This document shows, in pieces, positions 41,139-51,251 of a DNA stretch of 64,000 nt. The notes under the pieces are model-generated. The model saw only the letters and a program-made list of their open reading frames with translations, was not told the origin of the DNA and did no database searches. Made by a program: the position numbers and the translations under genes. How positions within the stretch are numbered: position 1 is the stretch's first letter; each line of letters opens with the position of its first letter. This DNA comes from Pseudomonas sp. N3-W (lineage in GTDB: Bacteria; Pseudomonadota; Gammaproteobacteria; Pseudomonadales; Pseudomonadaceae): assembly GCF_024970185.1 (NCBI RefSeq), contig NZ_CP103965.1:1980001-2044000 (forward strand). Direction: 5' to 3'.

Positions 41139-43514
41139 TTGGTAGAGTACGTAGTTTCCCTCGATAAGCTCGGCGTCCACGATGTAGAGCATGTGGGGGG
41201 CAAGAACGCATCCCTGGGCGAGATGATCAGTAACCTTGCAGGTGCCGGTGTATCGGTGCCCGGTGGCTTCGCCACGACAGCTCAGGCTTATCGTGATTTC
41301 CTGGAACTGAGCGGCCTGAATCAGCAGATTCATGACGCCCTCGATGCCCTCGACGTCGATGACGTGAATGCCCTGGCCAAGACCGGCGCCCAGATCCGCA
41401 AATGGATCATGGAAGCCGAGTTCCCCGAGAAGCTCAACGCCGAGATCCGCACCGCGTTCGCCACGCTGTCGGCCGGCAACCCTGACATGGCCGTGGCCGT
41501 GCGCTCTTCCGCTACCGCTGAAGACCTGCCGGACGCCTCCTTTGCCGGTCAGCAGGAAACATTCCTGAACATCCGTGGTGTCGAAAACGTCATTCGCGCC
41601 GCCAAAGAGGTGTTCGCTTCACTGTTTAACGACCGTGCCATCTCCTACCGCGTGCACCAGGGCTTCGACCACAAGCTGGTCGCCCTGTCGGCTGGCGTGC
41701 AGCGCATGGTCCGTTCCGAAACCGGCACCGCCGGCGTGATGTTCACCCTCGATACCGAATCGGGCTTCCGTGACGTGGTGTTCATCACCGGCGCCTACGG
41801 CCTGGGTGAAACCGTCGTACAAGGCGCGGTGAACCCGGATGAGTTCTATGTCCACAAAGGCACGCTGGAAGCCGGTCGCCCGGCCATCCTGCGTCGCAAC
41901 CTGGGCAGCAAGGCCATCAAGATGATCTACGGCGAAGTGGCCACCGCCGGCAAGTCGGTCAAGACCATCGACGTCGACAAGGCTGATCGTGCGCGTTTCT
42001 GCCTCAGCGACGCTGAAGTCAGCGAGCTGGCCAAGCAGGCGATGATCATCGAGAAGCACTACAAGTGCCCGATGGACATCGAGTGGGCCAAAGACGGCGA
42101 CGACGGCAAGCTCTACATCGTGCAGGCGCGTCCTGAAACCGTGAAGAGCCGCACCCAGGCCAATGTCATGGAACGCTACCTGTTGAAAGAAACCGGCACC
42201 GTGCTGGTTGAAGGTCGCGCCATCGGTCAGCGCATCGGCGCCGGCAAGGTCCGTATTATCAAGGACGTGTCCGAGATGGACAAAGTCCAGCCGGGCGACG
42301 TGCTGGTCTCCGACATGACCGACCCGGACTGGGAACCGGTCATGAAGCGCGCCAGCGCCATCGTCACCAACCGTGGCGGTCGTACCTGCCACGCGGCGAT
42401 CATCGCTCGCGAGCTGGGCATTCCGGCCGTGGTCGGTTGCGGTAATGCCACCCAGCTGTTGAAAGATGGCCAGGGCGTCACCGTTTCCTGCGCCGAAGGC
42501 GACACCGGTTACATCTTCGAAGGCGAACTGGGCTTCGACATCAAGAAAAACTCCGTGGACGCGATGCCTGATCTGCCATTCAAGATCATGATGAACGTCG
42601 GCAACCCGGACCGTGCTTTCGACTTTGCGCAGTTGCCGAACGCCGGTGTGGGCCTGGCCCGTCTGGAGTTCATCATCAACCGCATGATCGGCGTGCACCC
42701 CAAGGCGCTGCTGAACTACGACGGCCTGCCGCAGGAAATCAAGGACAGCGTCGACAAGCGCATCGCTGGCTACAACGACCCGGTCGGCTTTTATGTCGAG
42801 AAACTGGTCGAAGGCATCAGCACCCTGGCCGCAGCGTTCTGGCCGAAAAAGGTCATCGTGCGTCTGTCGGACTTCAAGTCCAACGAATACGCGAACCTGA
42901 TCGGCGGCAAGCTCTACGAGCCGGAAGAAGAAAACCCGATGCTGGGCTTCCGTGGGGCGTCGCGTTACATCAGCGAATCGTTCCGTGACTGCTTCGAACT
43001 CGAATGCCGTGCGCTCAAACGTGTGCGCAACGAGATGGGCCTGACCAACGTCGAAATCATGGTGCCGTTTGTGCGTACCCTGGGTGAAGCGAGCCAGGTG
43101 GTCGACTTGCTGGCCGAAAATGGTCTGGCACGTGGCGACAACGGTCTGCGCGTGATCATGATGTGCGAGCTGCCGTCCAACGCGATCCTGGCCGAAGAAT
43201 TCCTCGAGTTCTTCGACGGCTTCTCCATCGGTTCCAACGACCTGACCCAGCTGACGCTCGGTCTGGACCGTGACTCGGGGATCATCGCGCACCTGTTCGA
43301 TGAGCGTAATCCGGCGGTCAAGAAGCTGCTGGCCAACGCGATTCAGGCGTGCAACAAGGCTGGCAAATACATCGGTATTTGCGGTCAGGGCCCCTCGGAC
43401 CACCCTGATCTGGCCAAGTGGTTGATGGAGCAGGGCATTGAAAGCGTTTCGTTGAACCCCGATTCCGTGCTGGAAACCTGGTTCTTCCTGGCTGAAGGTC
43501 AGGCCCCGGCCTGA
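41139..43514 (+). CDS. ppsA: phosphoenolpyruvate synthase
   Basis: 791 residues. The TTG at 41139 is used as start because GGAGAG lies eight bases upstream and the product then begins [20 protein letters not shown] like its homologues; no ATG is near. It makes PEP from pyruvate and ATP with release of AMP and Pi, for gluconeogenesis. Domains: N-terminal ATP-grasp (ending [10 protein letters not shown]), the swivelling phosphohistidine domain with [19 protein letters not shown] (His 418), and the C-terminal PEP/pyruvate TIM barrel with [18 protein letters not shown] and the catalytic Cys in [10 protein letters not shown]. It is a single gene followed by a terminator. Confidence 0.95.
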   Translation: MVEYVVSLDKLGVHDVEHVGGKNASLGEMISNLAGAGVSVPGGFATTAQAYRDFLELSGLNQQIHDALDALDVDDVNALAKTGAQIRKWIMEAEFPEKLNAEIRTAFATLSAGNPDMAVAVRSSATAEDLPDASFAGQQETFLNIRGVENVIRAAKEVFASLFNDRAISYRVHQGFDHKLVALSAGVQRMVRSETGTAGVMFTLDTESGFRDVVFITGAYGLGETVVQGAVNPDEFYVHKGTLEAGRPAILRRNLGSKAIKMIYGEVATAGKSVKTIDVDKADRARFCLSDAEVSELAKQAMIIEKHYKCPMDIEWAKDGDDGKLYIVQARPETVKSRTQANVMERYLLKETGTVLVEGRAIGQRIGAGKVRIIKDVSEMDKVQPGDVLVSDMTDPDWEPVMKRASAIVTNRGGRTCHAAIIARELGIPAVVGCGNATQLLKDGQGVTVSCAEGDTGYIFEGELGFDIKKNSVDAMPDLPFKIMMNVGNPDRAFDFAQLPNAGVGLARLEFIINRMIGVHPKALLNYDGLPQEIKDSVDKRIAGYNDPVGFYVEKLVEGISTLAAAFWPKKVIVRLSDFKSNEYANLIGGKLYEPEEENPMLGFRGASRYISESFRDCFELECRALKRVRNEMGLTNVEIMVPFVRTLGEASQVVDLLAENGLARGDNGLRVIMMCELPSNAILAEEFLEFFDGFSIGSNDLTQLTLGLDRDSGIIAHLFDERNPAVKKLLANAIQACNKAGKYIGICGQGPSDHPDLAKWLMEQGIESVSLNPDSVLETWFFLAEGQAPA

Positions 43515-43527
43515 TCAGTGAGTGAAG

Positions 43528-43553
43528 AGGCCGGTCGCTGACCGGCCTTTTTA
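43528..43553 (+). terminator. terminator of ppsA
   Basis: AGGCCGGTCGCTGACCGGCC followed by TTTTT: an 8-bp stem with a short loop, 14 bases after the stop codon. Confidence 0.92.
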
Positions 43554-43608
43554 AGATTCAAGTAGGGCGGGCTCCTCCGGATGCCGCCCTTTTTTGTGCA
43601 AGAGCATT

Positions 43609-44604
43609 ATGCAAAGCAGCAGCAACCTATTTCCTGTCGCCCTGATCAGCGCCGAGCGGCGCGGCGATCTGAGCGAAGACGTTTATCGATTGAAACCCGC
43701 CAACAGCCCTGACGGCACCGTCGAGCTGGCGGTGACACGCCTGGGCATGGCCGATGGCTCGCACGTGCGCGGCGTTCCCGTGATTTTGCTGCACGGCAGC
43801 TTTTCCAATCGCCGTTTCTGGTTTTCGCCCAAAGGCTTGGGCCTTGGCGCCTATCTGACGCGCCTGGGGTTCGATGTGTGGATCCCGGAAATGCGCGGTC
43901 ACGGCCTCTCCCAGCGCAACCAGAACTACCGCAAGAACCGCGTCGCGGACTACGCCCGTTACGATCTGCCAGCCATTGGCGCCTTCGTGCGCGAGCAGAG
44001 CGGCCAGGTCCCGCACTGGATCGGCCACTCGCTGGGCGGCATCACCCTGGCGGCAGCGCTGGGTGGGCAGTACATCGGCGAGCCGGTGGTGGCCTCGGCG
44101 GCGTTCTTTGGTACCCAGGTCAGTCGCACCTACTGGCCGCTTAAAATTCCGCCGGTTGAGTGGAGTGGTCGCTTCATTCTCAAGCGTTTTGCCCAGCTGT
44201 CCGGTTCACGGCTCAAGCGCGGCCCGGAGGACGAACCCATTGGCCTGGCCCTGGAAAGCATGCGTTGGTACGGCCTGTTCGGGCGTTTTGGCGATGCCGA
44301 CAAGGATTGGTGGGCCGGTCTGGCCGAGGTTCAGGTGCCGACGTTGACGGTGAGCGCGGCCGGTGACCATCAGGACCCGGCCTGGGCTTGCCGCAAGCTG
44401 TTCGACCAGATCGGTTCCGAGCACAAGCAGTTCATCAATCTTGGACGCGAGCAGGGCTTTGCCGACAATTTCGGGCACGTTGAAATGCTGGTCAGCAAGG
44501 CGGCCCAGGCTGAAGTATGGCCGTTGGTGGCTCGCTGGCTGGCTGATCAGCAGGCGCCGCTGCTGGGCGACCGGGCGGATCCGGCTGCGGCGGTCAGAGC
44601 CTGA
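43609..44604 (+). CDS. alpha/beta-hydrolase
   Basis: 331 residues from ATG 43609 (MQSSSNLFPVALISAERRG); the open frame starts at 43594 without improvement. An alpha/beta-hydrolase fold: VILLHGSFSNRRFW (oxyanion region), nucleophile elbow WIGHSLGGITLAAALGG (Ser), and a C-terminal histidine probably in DNFGHVEMLVSKAA. It has no signal peptide. Esterase or lipase-like activity is likely, but the substrate cannot be told. It follows ppsA in the same direction, after that gene's terminator. Confidence 0.8.
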   Translation: MQSSSNLFPVALISAERRGDLSEDVYRLKPANSPDGTVELAVTRLGMADGSHVRGVPVILLHGSFSNRRFWFSPKGLGLGAYLTRLGFDVWIPEMRGHGLSQRNQNYRKNRVADYARYDLPAIGAFVREQSGQVPHWIGHSLGGITLAAALGGQYIGEPVVASAAFFGTQVSRTYWPLKIPPVEWSGRFILKRFAQLSGSRLKRGPEDEPIGLALESMRWYGLFGRFGDADKDWWAGLAEVQVPTLTVSAAGDHQDPAWACRKLFDQIGSEHKQFINLGREQGFADNFGHVEMLVSKAAQAEVWPLVARWLADQQAPLLGDRADPAAAVRA

Positions 44605-44719
44605 TGCTCTGACAAGGGCATTTCGCTCTGGTTGGCTTGCGGCTAAGATATGACGCATTGCGCTTTTTCGGTCACTTTGCGACATCCTCGATTGTCTTCC
44701 TCTTTACAGGAGTTTCTCG

Positions 44720-45211
44720 ATGAACCATTACCTCACGCCTGACCTGTGCGACGCCTATCCGGAGCTGGTCCAGGTGCTGGAACCGATGTTCAGCAATTTC
44801 GGCGGCCGTGATTCCTTCGGCGGCGAAATCGTGACCATCAAATGTTTCGAAGACAACTCGCTGGTCAAAGAACAAGTCGAGCTCAAGGGTGATGGCAAGG
44901 TGCTGGTAGTCGATGGCGGTGGTTCACTGCGTCGCGCGCTGCTGGGCGACCTGCTGGCCGAGAAAGCGGCGAAAAACGGTTGGGAAGGGCTGGTGATCTA
45001 CGGTTGCATTCGCGATGTCGATGTCATTGCGCAAACTGATCTCGGCGTGCAGGCGCTGGCCAGTCACCCGATGAAAACCGAAAAACGCGGGATTGGCGAC
45101 CTCAACGTCGCAGTGACCTTCGCCGGTGTCACGTTTCATCCGGGGCACTACATTTATGCGGACAACAATGGCGTGATCATTTCGCCAAGCCCGCTGTCGA
45201 TGCCTGAATAA
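44720..45211 (+). CDS. rraA: ribonuclease E inhibitor RraA family protein
   Basis: 163 residues ([20 protein letters not shown]), the usual length. RraA in E. coli binds RNase E and lowers its activity; the fold resembles aldolases. Family features include [20 protein letters not shown] and [20 protein letters not shown], and the ring-forming [12 protein letters not shown]. The members close to this one are also known to have a hydroxymethylglutarate aldolase-like pocket, so a metabolic role cannot be excluded. GGAG stands upstream of ATG 44720. Confidence 0.92.
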   Translation: MNHYLTPDLCDAYPELVQVLEPMFSNFGGRDSFGGEIVTIKCFEDNSLVKEQVELKGDGKVLVVDGGGSLRRALLGDLLAEKAAKNGWEGLVIYGCIRDVDVIAQTDLGVQALASHPMKTEKRGIGDLNVAVTFAGVTFHPGHYIYADNNGVIISPSPLSMPE

Positions 45212-45249
45212 GGCCCTGGCGGCTTTTTGTTTCAATAATAGGGGTGAGG

Positions 45250-46245
45250 ATGTTCGAGGAAGAAAACGCGCAGTGGGGGCTGGTACATGCCCTGGTGCTG
45301 GACGGTAAAGGCGGTGCGCGTTCGTTAGCCCGGACTGAACTCGATGACTTGCAGCTGCAGGCCCATGAAAGCCTGTGGTTGCACTGGGATCGCAGTCATC
45401 CGCAGACCCAGACCTGGCTGCGCACATCCAGTGGCCTGAGCGAATTCAGCTGTGACCTGCTGCTGGAAGAGAACACCCGGCCGCGCCTTTTACAGCTTTC
45501 AGACAGCGAACTGCTGCTATTTTTGCGCGGAATAAACATGAATCCCGGCGCGGAGCCGGAAGACATGGTGTCAGTGCGGATTTTCGCCTCGGCCCAGCGC
45601 GTCATTTCCCTGCGTTTGCGCCCGTTGCGCGCCACTGACGAGTTACTGGTGCAGCTCGCCGAAGGCAAGGGACCGAAAACCGCGTCCGAAGTCATCCTGT
45701 ACATGGCTCAGTACCTCACCAACAAGGTGCAGGATCTGGTCACCTGTCTCTCGGAAATCGTCGATGAGGAGGAAGAAAAGCTGGATGCCGACGAACGGTA
45801 TACTCCCGAGCACGGTGCCGTTTTGCAAATCCGTCGCAGGGCGGCCGGACTGAAGCGGTTTCTCGCGCCACAACGGGATATTTTCGGGCAACTGACGAGG
45901 ATAAAACTGCCATGGTTCGTTGAAGACGATGGCGATTACTGGAACGAATTGAACAACAGCCTGACCCGTTATCTGGAAGAGCTGGAATTGACCCGCGAGC
46001 GCGTGGGGCTGGTCCTGGAGACTGAAGACCGGCGTTTGAGCGTGCGAATGAACCGCACCATGTATCGCTTCGGGATCATCACCGGGATCTTTTTGCCGAT
46101 GAGTTTTCTGACCGGCCTGCTGGGGATCAATGTCGGTGGCATTCCGTTCTCCGCCAACCCTTATGGGTTCCTGATCGCGTGCCTGATGATGGTCACGGTG
46201 GCGCTCGGACAGTGGTGGTTATTCCGACGTTTGCGCTGGGTCTGA
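45250..46245 (+). CDS. zntB: CorA-family zinc transporter ZntB
   Basis: 331 residues from ATG 45250 (MFEEENAQWGLVHALVLDGK). A large cytoplasmic domain is followed by two C-terminal membrane helices (about residues 270-291 and 302-322). The signature between them is LLGINVGGIPF, with GIN in place of the GMN of CorA, characteristic of ZntB. ZntB moves zinc across the inner membrane, coupled to protons in the characterised enterobacterial protein. It precedes the crfX-cmpX-sigX-oprF group by 63 bp. Confidence 0.9.
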   Translation: MFEEENAQWGLVHALVLDGKGGARSLARTELDDLQLQAHESLWLHWDRSHPQTQTWLRTSSGLSEFSCDLLLEENTRPRLLQLSDSELLLFLRGINMNPGAEPEDMVSVRIFASAQRVISLRLRPLRATDELLVQLAEGKGPKTASEVILYMAQYLTNKVQDLVTCLSEIVDEEEEKLDADERYTPEHGAVLQIRRRAAGLKRFLAPQRDIFGQLTRIKLPWFVEDDGDYWNELNNSLTRYLEELELTRERVGLVLETEDRRLSVRMNRTMYRFGIITGIFLPMSFLTGLLGINVGGIPFSANPYGFLIACLMMVTVALGQWWLFRRLRWV

Positions 46246-46308
46246 TGATGAGCCATGTGACCTGTGCAATTTTGATCGCGTCTTTCACAGACATCACGAG
46301 AGGTGCGT

Positions 46309-46557
46309 ATGCACGATCCGTTTGAACAGTCTTTACGTGACATGCTGAATGCTTCGCCGTCCGCCCGTGACGACGACGCCTGCCTGGGTCGCGTGCTGAA
46401 AACCGCCAACCGCCAGGTCGGCGCGGGCGATCTGTTCAGCCTGCTGGGCCGCTGGTTGCCCGCGCTGATGATTGCCGTGAACAACGGATCGGCCCACGTC
46501 TCGCCGGTTTCCCGCCTGCGTAAAACTACTGTTCGCACTGCTGATAAGGCTGATTGA
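46309..46557 (+). CDS. crfX: CrfX, small protein of the sigX-oprF cluster
   Basis: 82 residues from ATG 46309 (MHDPFEQSLRDMLNASPSAR), with GAGAGG upstream. A small protein with one weakly hydrophobic stretch (LFSLLGRWLPALMIAV) and a basic C-terminus; no known domain. The name comes from its position ahead of cmpX, sigX and oprF, conserved across Pseudomonas. It lies two bases before cmpX. Its molecular function is not established. Confidence 0.82.
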   Translation: MHDPFEQSLRDMLNASPSARDDDACLGRVLKTANRQVGAGDLFSLLGRWLPALMIAVNNGSAHVSPVSRLRKTTVRTADKAD

Positions 46558-46559
46558 AT

Positions 46560-47384
46560 ATGGAACTTGATCTCTGGACTCAGAGCCTCGTCACTGCCAT
46601 GACCGCGTTGTGGACCAAGGTCGCCAACTTCATCCCGAACCTGTTCGGCGCACTGGTTGTGCTGCTGTTGGGCTTTGTGGTGGCCAAGTTGCTGGACACT
46701 TTGCTGTCCAAATTGCTCGCCAAACTGGGCCTTGATCGCCTGATGGGCGGCACCGGTCTGACCAAATTATTATCCCGCGCCGGGCTGCAGGTGCCGATAT
46801 CGACCCTGATCGGCAAGATCGTCTATTGGTTCGTTCTGCTGATTTTTCTGGTTTCCGCCGCTGAATCACTTGGACTTGAGAGAGTTTCAGCTACTCTTGA
46901 CATGCTAGCGCTGTATTTGCCGAAAGTATTTGGCGCCGCGCTGGTGTTGCTGGTGGGTGTTTTGCTGGCGCAACTGGCCAACGGGCTGGTGCGCGGCGCG
47001 GCAGAGGGCGTAGGGCTGGATTACGCCGCTGGCCTGGGACGGATTGCCCAAGGCCTGGTCATCATCATCAGTATTTCGGTTGCGATCAGCCAGTTGGAGG
47101 TCAAAACCGACCTGCTGAACCATGTGATTGTGATTGTTTTGATTACCGTTGGTCTGGCTGTTGCACTGGCCATGGGTTTGGGAAGCCGGGAAATTGCCGG
47201 TCAGATTCTTGCGGGAATCTATGTGCGTGAGTTGTATCAGGTTGGGCAACAAGTGCGTGTTGGCGAGGTCGAAGGTCAGATCGAGGAGATCGGCACGGTT
47301 AAAACCACATTGCTGACCGACGAGGGTGAGCTAGTCTCTCTCTCCAATCGGATCCTGCTGGAACAGCATGTGAGTAGCCGCTAA
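46560..47384 (+). CDS. cmpX: CmpX, mechanosensitive-channel-like membrane protein
   Basis: 274 residues from ATG 46560 (MELDLWTQSLVTAMTALWTK). Four or five hydrophobic helices occupy about residues 15-185 (LFGALVVLLLGFVVAKLLDT, IVYWFVLLIFLVSAAESLGL and others), with a TM_helix repeat and an MscS-like C-terminal beta domain (VGQQVRVGEVEGQIEEIGTV). In P. aeruginosa CmpX influences SigX activity and cell-envelope stress. It lies between crfX and sigX on the same strand. Confidence 0.88.
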   Translation: MELDLWTQSLVTAMTALWTKVANFIPNLFGALVVLLLGFVVAKLLDTLLSKLLAKLGLDRLMGGTGLTKLLSRAGLQVPISTLIGKIVYWFVLLIFLVSAAESLGLERVSATLDMLALYLPKVFGAALVLLVGVLLAQLANGLVRGAAEGVGLDYAAGLGRIAQGLVIIISISVAISQLEVKTDLLNHVIVIVLITVGLAVALAMGLGSREIAGQILAGIYVRELYQVGQQVRVGEVEGQIEEIGTVKTTLLTDEGELVSLSNRILLEQHVSSR

Positions 47385-47471
47385 TCCGGCAAACCCTGCT
47401 AATGTATGCCGCCGCAAAATGCCCTGTAAGGGCTGCGGCGGACATTGACCTGACTGTCGGCCCGACTTGTT

Positions 47472-48062
47472 TTGAATAAAGCTCAATCGCTCACCACGCG
47501 CTACGACCCCCGCGAGCTCTCTGATGAGGAGTTGGTCGCGCGCTCGCATACCGAGCTGTTTCACGTGACCCGCGCCTATGAAGAGCTGATGCGGCGTTAC
47601 CAACGAACATTATTTAACGTTTGTGCACGATATCTTGGGAACGATCGCGACGCAGACGATGTCTGTCAGGAAGTGATGCTGAAGGTGCTGTACGGCTTGA
47701 AGAACTTTGAGGGCAAATCGAAGTTCAAAACCTGGCTATACAGCATCACGTACAACGAGTGCATCACGCAGTATCGGAAGGAACGGCGAAAGCGTCGCTT
47801 GATGGATGCTTTGAGTCTGGACCCCCTTGAGGAAGCGTCTGAGGAAAAGGCGCCGAAACCTGAGGAAAAGGGTGGACTCGATCGCTGGCTGGTGTATGTG
47901 AACCCGATCGACCGGGAAATTCTGGTGCTACGATTTGTCGCAGAGCTAGAGTTTCAGGAGATCGCAGACATCATGCACATGGGTTTGAGTGCGACAAAAA
48001 TGCGGTACAAACGTGCTCTAGATAAATTGCGTGAGAAATTTGCGGGCGTTGCTGAAACTTAG
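47472..48062 (+). CDS. sigX: ECF sigma factor SigX
   Basis: 196 residues. TTG 47472 is used as the start; the product then begins MNKAQSLTTRYDPRELSDEE as in other Pseudomonas. Sigma-70 region 2 reads YLGNDRDADDVCQEVMLKVL and region 4 is EFQEIADIMHMGLSATKMRY. SigX directs transcription of oprF and of fatty-acid and envelope genes in Pseudomonas. No anti-sigma gene is adjacent in this window. It lies between cmpX and oprF. Confidence 0.94.
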   Translation: MNKAQSLTTRYDPRELSDEELVARSHTELFHVTRAYEELMRRYQRTLFNVCARYLGNDRDADDVCQEVMLKVLYGLKNFEGKSKFKTWLYSITYNECITQYRKERRKRRLMDALSLDPLEEASEEKAPKPEEKGGLDRWLVYVNPIDREILVLRFVAELEFQEIADIMHMGLSATKMRYKRALDKLREKFAGVAET

Positions 48063-48088
48063 TTCAGCGCAAATATCTCTTACGTGTA

Positions 48089-48110
48089 GGCAAGTTCTGT
48101 TAGACTTGCC
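48089..48110 (+). promoter_or_regulatory. inverted repeat between sigX and oprF
   Basis: GGCAAGT (48089-48095) and ACTTGCC (48104-48110) form a 7-bp inverted repeat with an 8-base spacer, in the 107-bp space before oprF that must hold oprF promoter elements. It could be a weak attenuator or an operator; there is no T-run. Confidence 0.35.
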
Positions 48111-48169
48111 GCCGAGTTGTCCCCCGGTTTGAGGGACTGCTTTAACATCACCAGATGGGGATTTAACGG

Positions 48170-49144
48170 ATGAAACTGAAAAACACCTTGGGCTTGGCCA
48201 TTGGTTCTCTTATTGCCGCTACTTCGTTCGGCGCACTGGCACAAGGCCAAGGCGCAGTTGAAGGCGAGCTCTTCTACCAGAAGCAGTACAACGACAGCGT
48301 TAAGCACGTCGAAGACGGCTTCAACCCTGGCGCCTCCATCGGTTACTTCTTGACCGACGACGTTTCGATCAACGCCAAGTGGGACCGTAACAACTACACC
48401 CGCTCGAACGATGGCACTGGTAGCCAGAAACTGCGCGGCGACAACTTCGGTCTGAACGCTCAGTACCACTTCAACAACGCTGGCGACATGTTCCGTCCGT
48501 ACGTTGAAGGCGGCGTTAAATACGGCACCCTGACCAACGTAGCTGCTGACGGCCACAGCGGTCGCGACCAGTCCACCTACCTGACTGCTGGTGGCGGCGC
48601 CAAGCTGTACTTCGCAGAAAACTTCTTCGTCCGTGCTGGCGTTGAAGCTGACTACAAGCTGGACAACGGCAAGTGGAACTACATGCCAGTTGTTGGTGTG
48701 GGCGTGAACTTCGGTGGCGGCAACAAGCCGGCTCCAGCTCCAGTAGAAGCACCGGCTCCAGCTCCAGAGCCAGTTGCTGAAGCTCCAGCTCCTGAAGTTG
48801 TTCGCGTTCAACTGGACGTGAAATTCGACTTCGACAAATCTGTTGTCAAGCCAAACAGCCTGAGCGATGTTCGCAACCTGGCTGATTTCATGAAGCAGTA
48901 CCCACAGACCACCACCGTTGTGGAAGGTCACACCGACAGCGTTGGTCCTGACGCTTACAACCAGAAACTGTCCCAGCGTCGTGCAAACGCCGTTAAAGAA
49001 GTTCTGGTCAAAGACGGTATCGCACCAAACCGTGTTAACTCGATCGGCTACGGCAAAACCCGTCCAATCGCTGATAACAAAACCGAAGCTGGTCGCGCTG
49101 CTAACCGCCGCGTAGAAGCTGAAGTTGAAGCTACTGCTAAGTAA
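48170..49144 (+). CDS. oprF: outer-membrane porin OprF
   Basis: 324 residues. A signal peptide (MKLKNTLGLAIGSLIAATSF, cleavage after GALA) leads to an eight-stranded N-terminal beta-barrel (about 25-180), a Pro/Ala linker (KPAPAPVEAPAPAPEPVAEA) and a C-terminal OmpA peptidoglycan-binding domain (VVEGHTDSVGPDAYNQKLSQ, ANRRVEAEVEA). It is the major structural porin. There is no cysteine, unlike P. aeruginosa OprF which has four; this and the Pro/Ala linker fit the P. fluorescens group. It is transcribed after sigX and has its own terminator. Confidence 0.96.
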   Translation: MKLKNTLGLAIGSLIAATSFGALAQGQGAVEGELFYQKQYNDSVKHVEDGFNPGASIGYFLTDDVSINAKWDRNNYTRSNDGTGSQKLRGDNFGLNAQYHFNNAGDMFRPYVEGGVKYGTLTNVAADGHSGRDQSTYLTAGGGAKLYFAENFFVRAGVEADYKLDNGKWNYMPVVGVGVNFGGGNKPAPAPVEAPAPAPEPVAEAPAPEVVRVQLDVKFDFDKSVVKPNSLSDVRNLADFMKQYPQTTTVVEGHTDSVGPDAYNQKLSQRRANAVKEVLVKDGIAPNRVNSIGYGKTRPIADNKTEAGRAANRRVEAEVEATAK

Positions 49145-49160
49145 TTAGCCTGCAGCTCTG

Positions 49161-49190
49161 AAAAGCCCGGCTTAGGCCGGGCTTTTCTTT
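49161..49190 (+). terminator. terminator of oprF
   Basis: AAAAGCCCGGCTTAGGCCGG followed by GCTTTTC: a perfect GC-rich stem with a T-run, 16 bases after the stop codon. Confidence 0.93.
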
Positions 49191-49320
49191 GCCTGCGATT
49201 TGGTAAATTCGCGTTGATGCAGGGCAGGGGTGGCTGATTTCCCCGCATGTCTCGCCCTTGCACGCGATGCCCGGCTATAATCGGCGCCTCATTTCGCCGT
49301 CAATCGAGTCAAGCCTGCCC

Positions 49321-50340
49321 ATGTACACCCTGGCCCGTCAGCTGTTGTTCAAACTTTCCCCGGAAACCTCCCACGATCTGTCCCTGGACCTGATCGGTGC
49401 GGGCGGGCGTTTGGGCCTCAACGGCTTGCTGTGCAAGGCTGCGGCGAAAATGCCGGTGAACGTCATGGGCCTGGAATTTGCGAACCCTGTGGGGCTGGCG
49501 GCCGGCCTGGACAAGAATGGCGCGGCTATCGACGGTTTTGCCCAATTGGGTTTTGGGTTTGTCGAAATTGGTACCATTACGCCACGTCCGCAGCCGGGCA
49601 ACCCGAAACCCCGGATTTTCCGTTTGCCGGAAGCTGAAGCAATCATCAACCGCATGGGCTTCAACAACCTCGGTGTCGATCACCTGCTGGCCCGTGTTGC
49701 GGCGGCCAAATACAAGGGCGTGCTGGGCATCAACATCGGCAAGAACTTCGATACCCCGGTCGAGCGGGCAGTGGACGACTACCTGATCTGCCTGGACAAG
49801 GTCTACGCCCATGCCAGCTATATCACCGTCAACGTCAGCTCGCCGAACACCCCGGGCCTGCGCAGCCTGCAGTTCGGCGACTCGCTCAAGCAGTTGCTCG
49901 CCGACCTGGCCACGCGCCGCGCAGAACTGGCCCTGCGCCACGGCAAGCATGTACCGCTGGCGATCAAGATTGCACCCGACATGACCGACGAAGAAACCGC
50001 TCAAGTGGCCCAGGCGCTGATTGAAACCGGTATGGACGCGGTGATCGCCACCAACACCACCCTGAGCCGCGTCGGCGTTGAAGGGATGGAGCATGGCGAC
50101 GAAGCAGGCGGTTTGTCTGGCGCCCCGGTTCGTGACAAGAGCACCCACACCGTCAAGGTCCTGGCCGCAGAATTGGCTGGCCGTCTGCCGATCATTGCCG
50201 TGGGCGGGATCACCGAAGGCAAACACGCCGCCGAGAAAATCGCCGCGGGTGCGAGCCTGGTGCAGATCTATTCGGGCTTCATCTACAAGGGCCCGGCGTT
50301 GATTCGTGAGTCGGTAGACGCCATCGCCGCCCTGCGCTAA
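49321..50340 (+). CDS. pyrD: dihydroorotate dehydrogenase (class 2, quinone)
   Basis: 339 residues from ATG 49321 ([20 protein letters not shown]); the frame upstream to 49258 is not native. The enzyme oxidises dihydroorotate to orotate in pyrimidine synthesis, using FMN and quinone at the inner membrane. Family signatures are [20 protein letters not shown] (class 2), [14 protein letters not shown] with the catalytic Ser, and [10 protein letters not shown] for the phosphate-binding end. The N-terminal helices of class 2 anchor it to the membrane. It converges with rmf. Confidence 0.95.
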   Translation: MYTLARQLLFKLSPETSHDLSLDLIGAGGRLGLNGLLCKAAAKMPVNVMGLEFANPVGLAAGLDKNGAAIDGFAQLGFGFVEIGTITPRPQPGNPKPRIFRLPEAEAIINRMGFNNLGVDHLLARVAAAKYKGVLGINIGKNFDTPVERAVDDYLICLDKVYAHASYITVNVSSPNTPGLRSLQFGDSLKQLLADLATRRAELALRHGKHVPLAIKIAPDMTDEETAQVAQALIETGMDAVIATNTTLSRVGVEGMEHGDEAGGLSGAPVRDKSTHTVKVLAAELAGRLPIIAVGGITEGKHAAEKIAAGASLVQIYSGFIYKGPALIRESVDAIAALR

Positions 50341-50393
50341 TCCCACAGGTGGTGTATTTACAGCTCAGGATGGGTTTTTCCGGGCAATAAAAA

Positions 50394-50412
50394 GGGCTCC
50401 TCGAAGGAGCCC
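50394..50412. terminator. hairpin between pyrD and rmf
   Basis: GGGCTCCTCGAAGGAGCCC is a perfect 8-bp stem with a 3-base loop. It lies 54 bases after the pyrD stop, with A-runs before it and the 3' end of rmf about 90 bases beyond, so it can serve rmf transcription on the minus strand. Confidence 0.75.
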
Positions 50413-50502
50413 CTGGGCCGAAGCCCGCCGTCCGGATGGGACGTGCGTGGTTAAGGTGTTACGTGTTCAAATTGTCGTGTCGCAGTGATTGGCCCTGTAA
50501 AA

Positions 50503-50718
50503 TTAGCCGACGGCGTGAAGTTCGTTGAGTCTGTGGATTCCCGCAGTGCCGGTCATACCGTCCCAGTTGTCGCCGCGTCCTTCTCGCCAGCCGTTGATCC
50601 AGGCTTGGCGTACCGACGGTAGAGTAAATGGGCAAAGCTCACGGGATTTGCCACCAACGCCATATTGATATCCGCGCAAAAATGCTCTTTCCAACGGATC
50701 ACGCTTAAGTCTTCTCAT
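50503..50718 (-). CDS. rmf: ribosome modulation factor
   Basis: 71 residues beginning MRRLKRDPLERAFLRGYQYG, followed by FTLPSVRQAWINGWREGRGD. The length and sequence match Rmf, which dimerises 70S ribosomes into inactive 100S particles in stationary phase. The protein is basic and small. It converges with pyrD. Confidence 0.95.
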   Translation of the reverse strand: MRRLKRDPLERAFLRGYQYGVGGKSRELCPFTLPSVRQAWINGWREGRGDNWDGMTGTAGIHRLNELHAVG

Positions 50719-51251
50719 AGGGTGTTTCCCTCACTTGTTGACTGTATTTGTCGCGTCGACCTCTATCGAGGTCAGGCAGAAAATATTTCTGCCGTTGGTA
50801 GCTCGCTGCCGGCGTCGCGAGCCAAGGTGTTGACGTCATTGCGGCGTCAACCTGAGATGAGTTCTAACCAATGCGTCACATCGAGGGAATGACCGTTTTG
50901 TCATAAGGACGTAACCATTAAGGTGCTATGGCCATAAGTAACACGGCATTTGTAACGGGTTTGTTGCGCAAACCCCGGTATGATCAGCGTTGCGCTGTAT
51001 GACAGGCTTAATCCTTTAGTGAGAATGCCCCACCGTTGCACTGGGGTACTATTCGACGAAGGGTCGAGTTATGACATTTTGTTACATCGACTTTTTTCTC
51101 TGCCCCTGCATCTAAGCTCCTTTGACCGAGCGAGCAGGGGTGGAACGGCACACCTTCGTGCCACGCGGGCGCTCTTTTAGAAAAGCGCCTGATTGAAAAC
51201 CGGACCGGCAATGCGTTGTCGGTTCACTTAGCCAAAGGCTCTGAAATTCCA
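50719..51251. other. intergenic region between rmf and rlmKL with two inverted repeats
   Basis: No gene is supported here; the short frames are shadows. GTTGACG (50829-50835) and CGTCAAC (50845-50851) form an inverted repeat, and GGGTTTG (50957-50963) with CAAACCC (50969-50975) another. The region must hold the divergent promoters of rmf and rlmKL. AT-rich tracts occur at 51060-51100. Confidence 0.4.

Noticed and set aside
48720..48800. Tandem repeats inside oprF
   Set aside because: This is the Pro/Ala linker between barrel and OmpA domain, normal in the P. fluorescens group.
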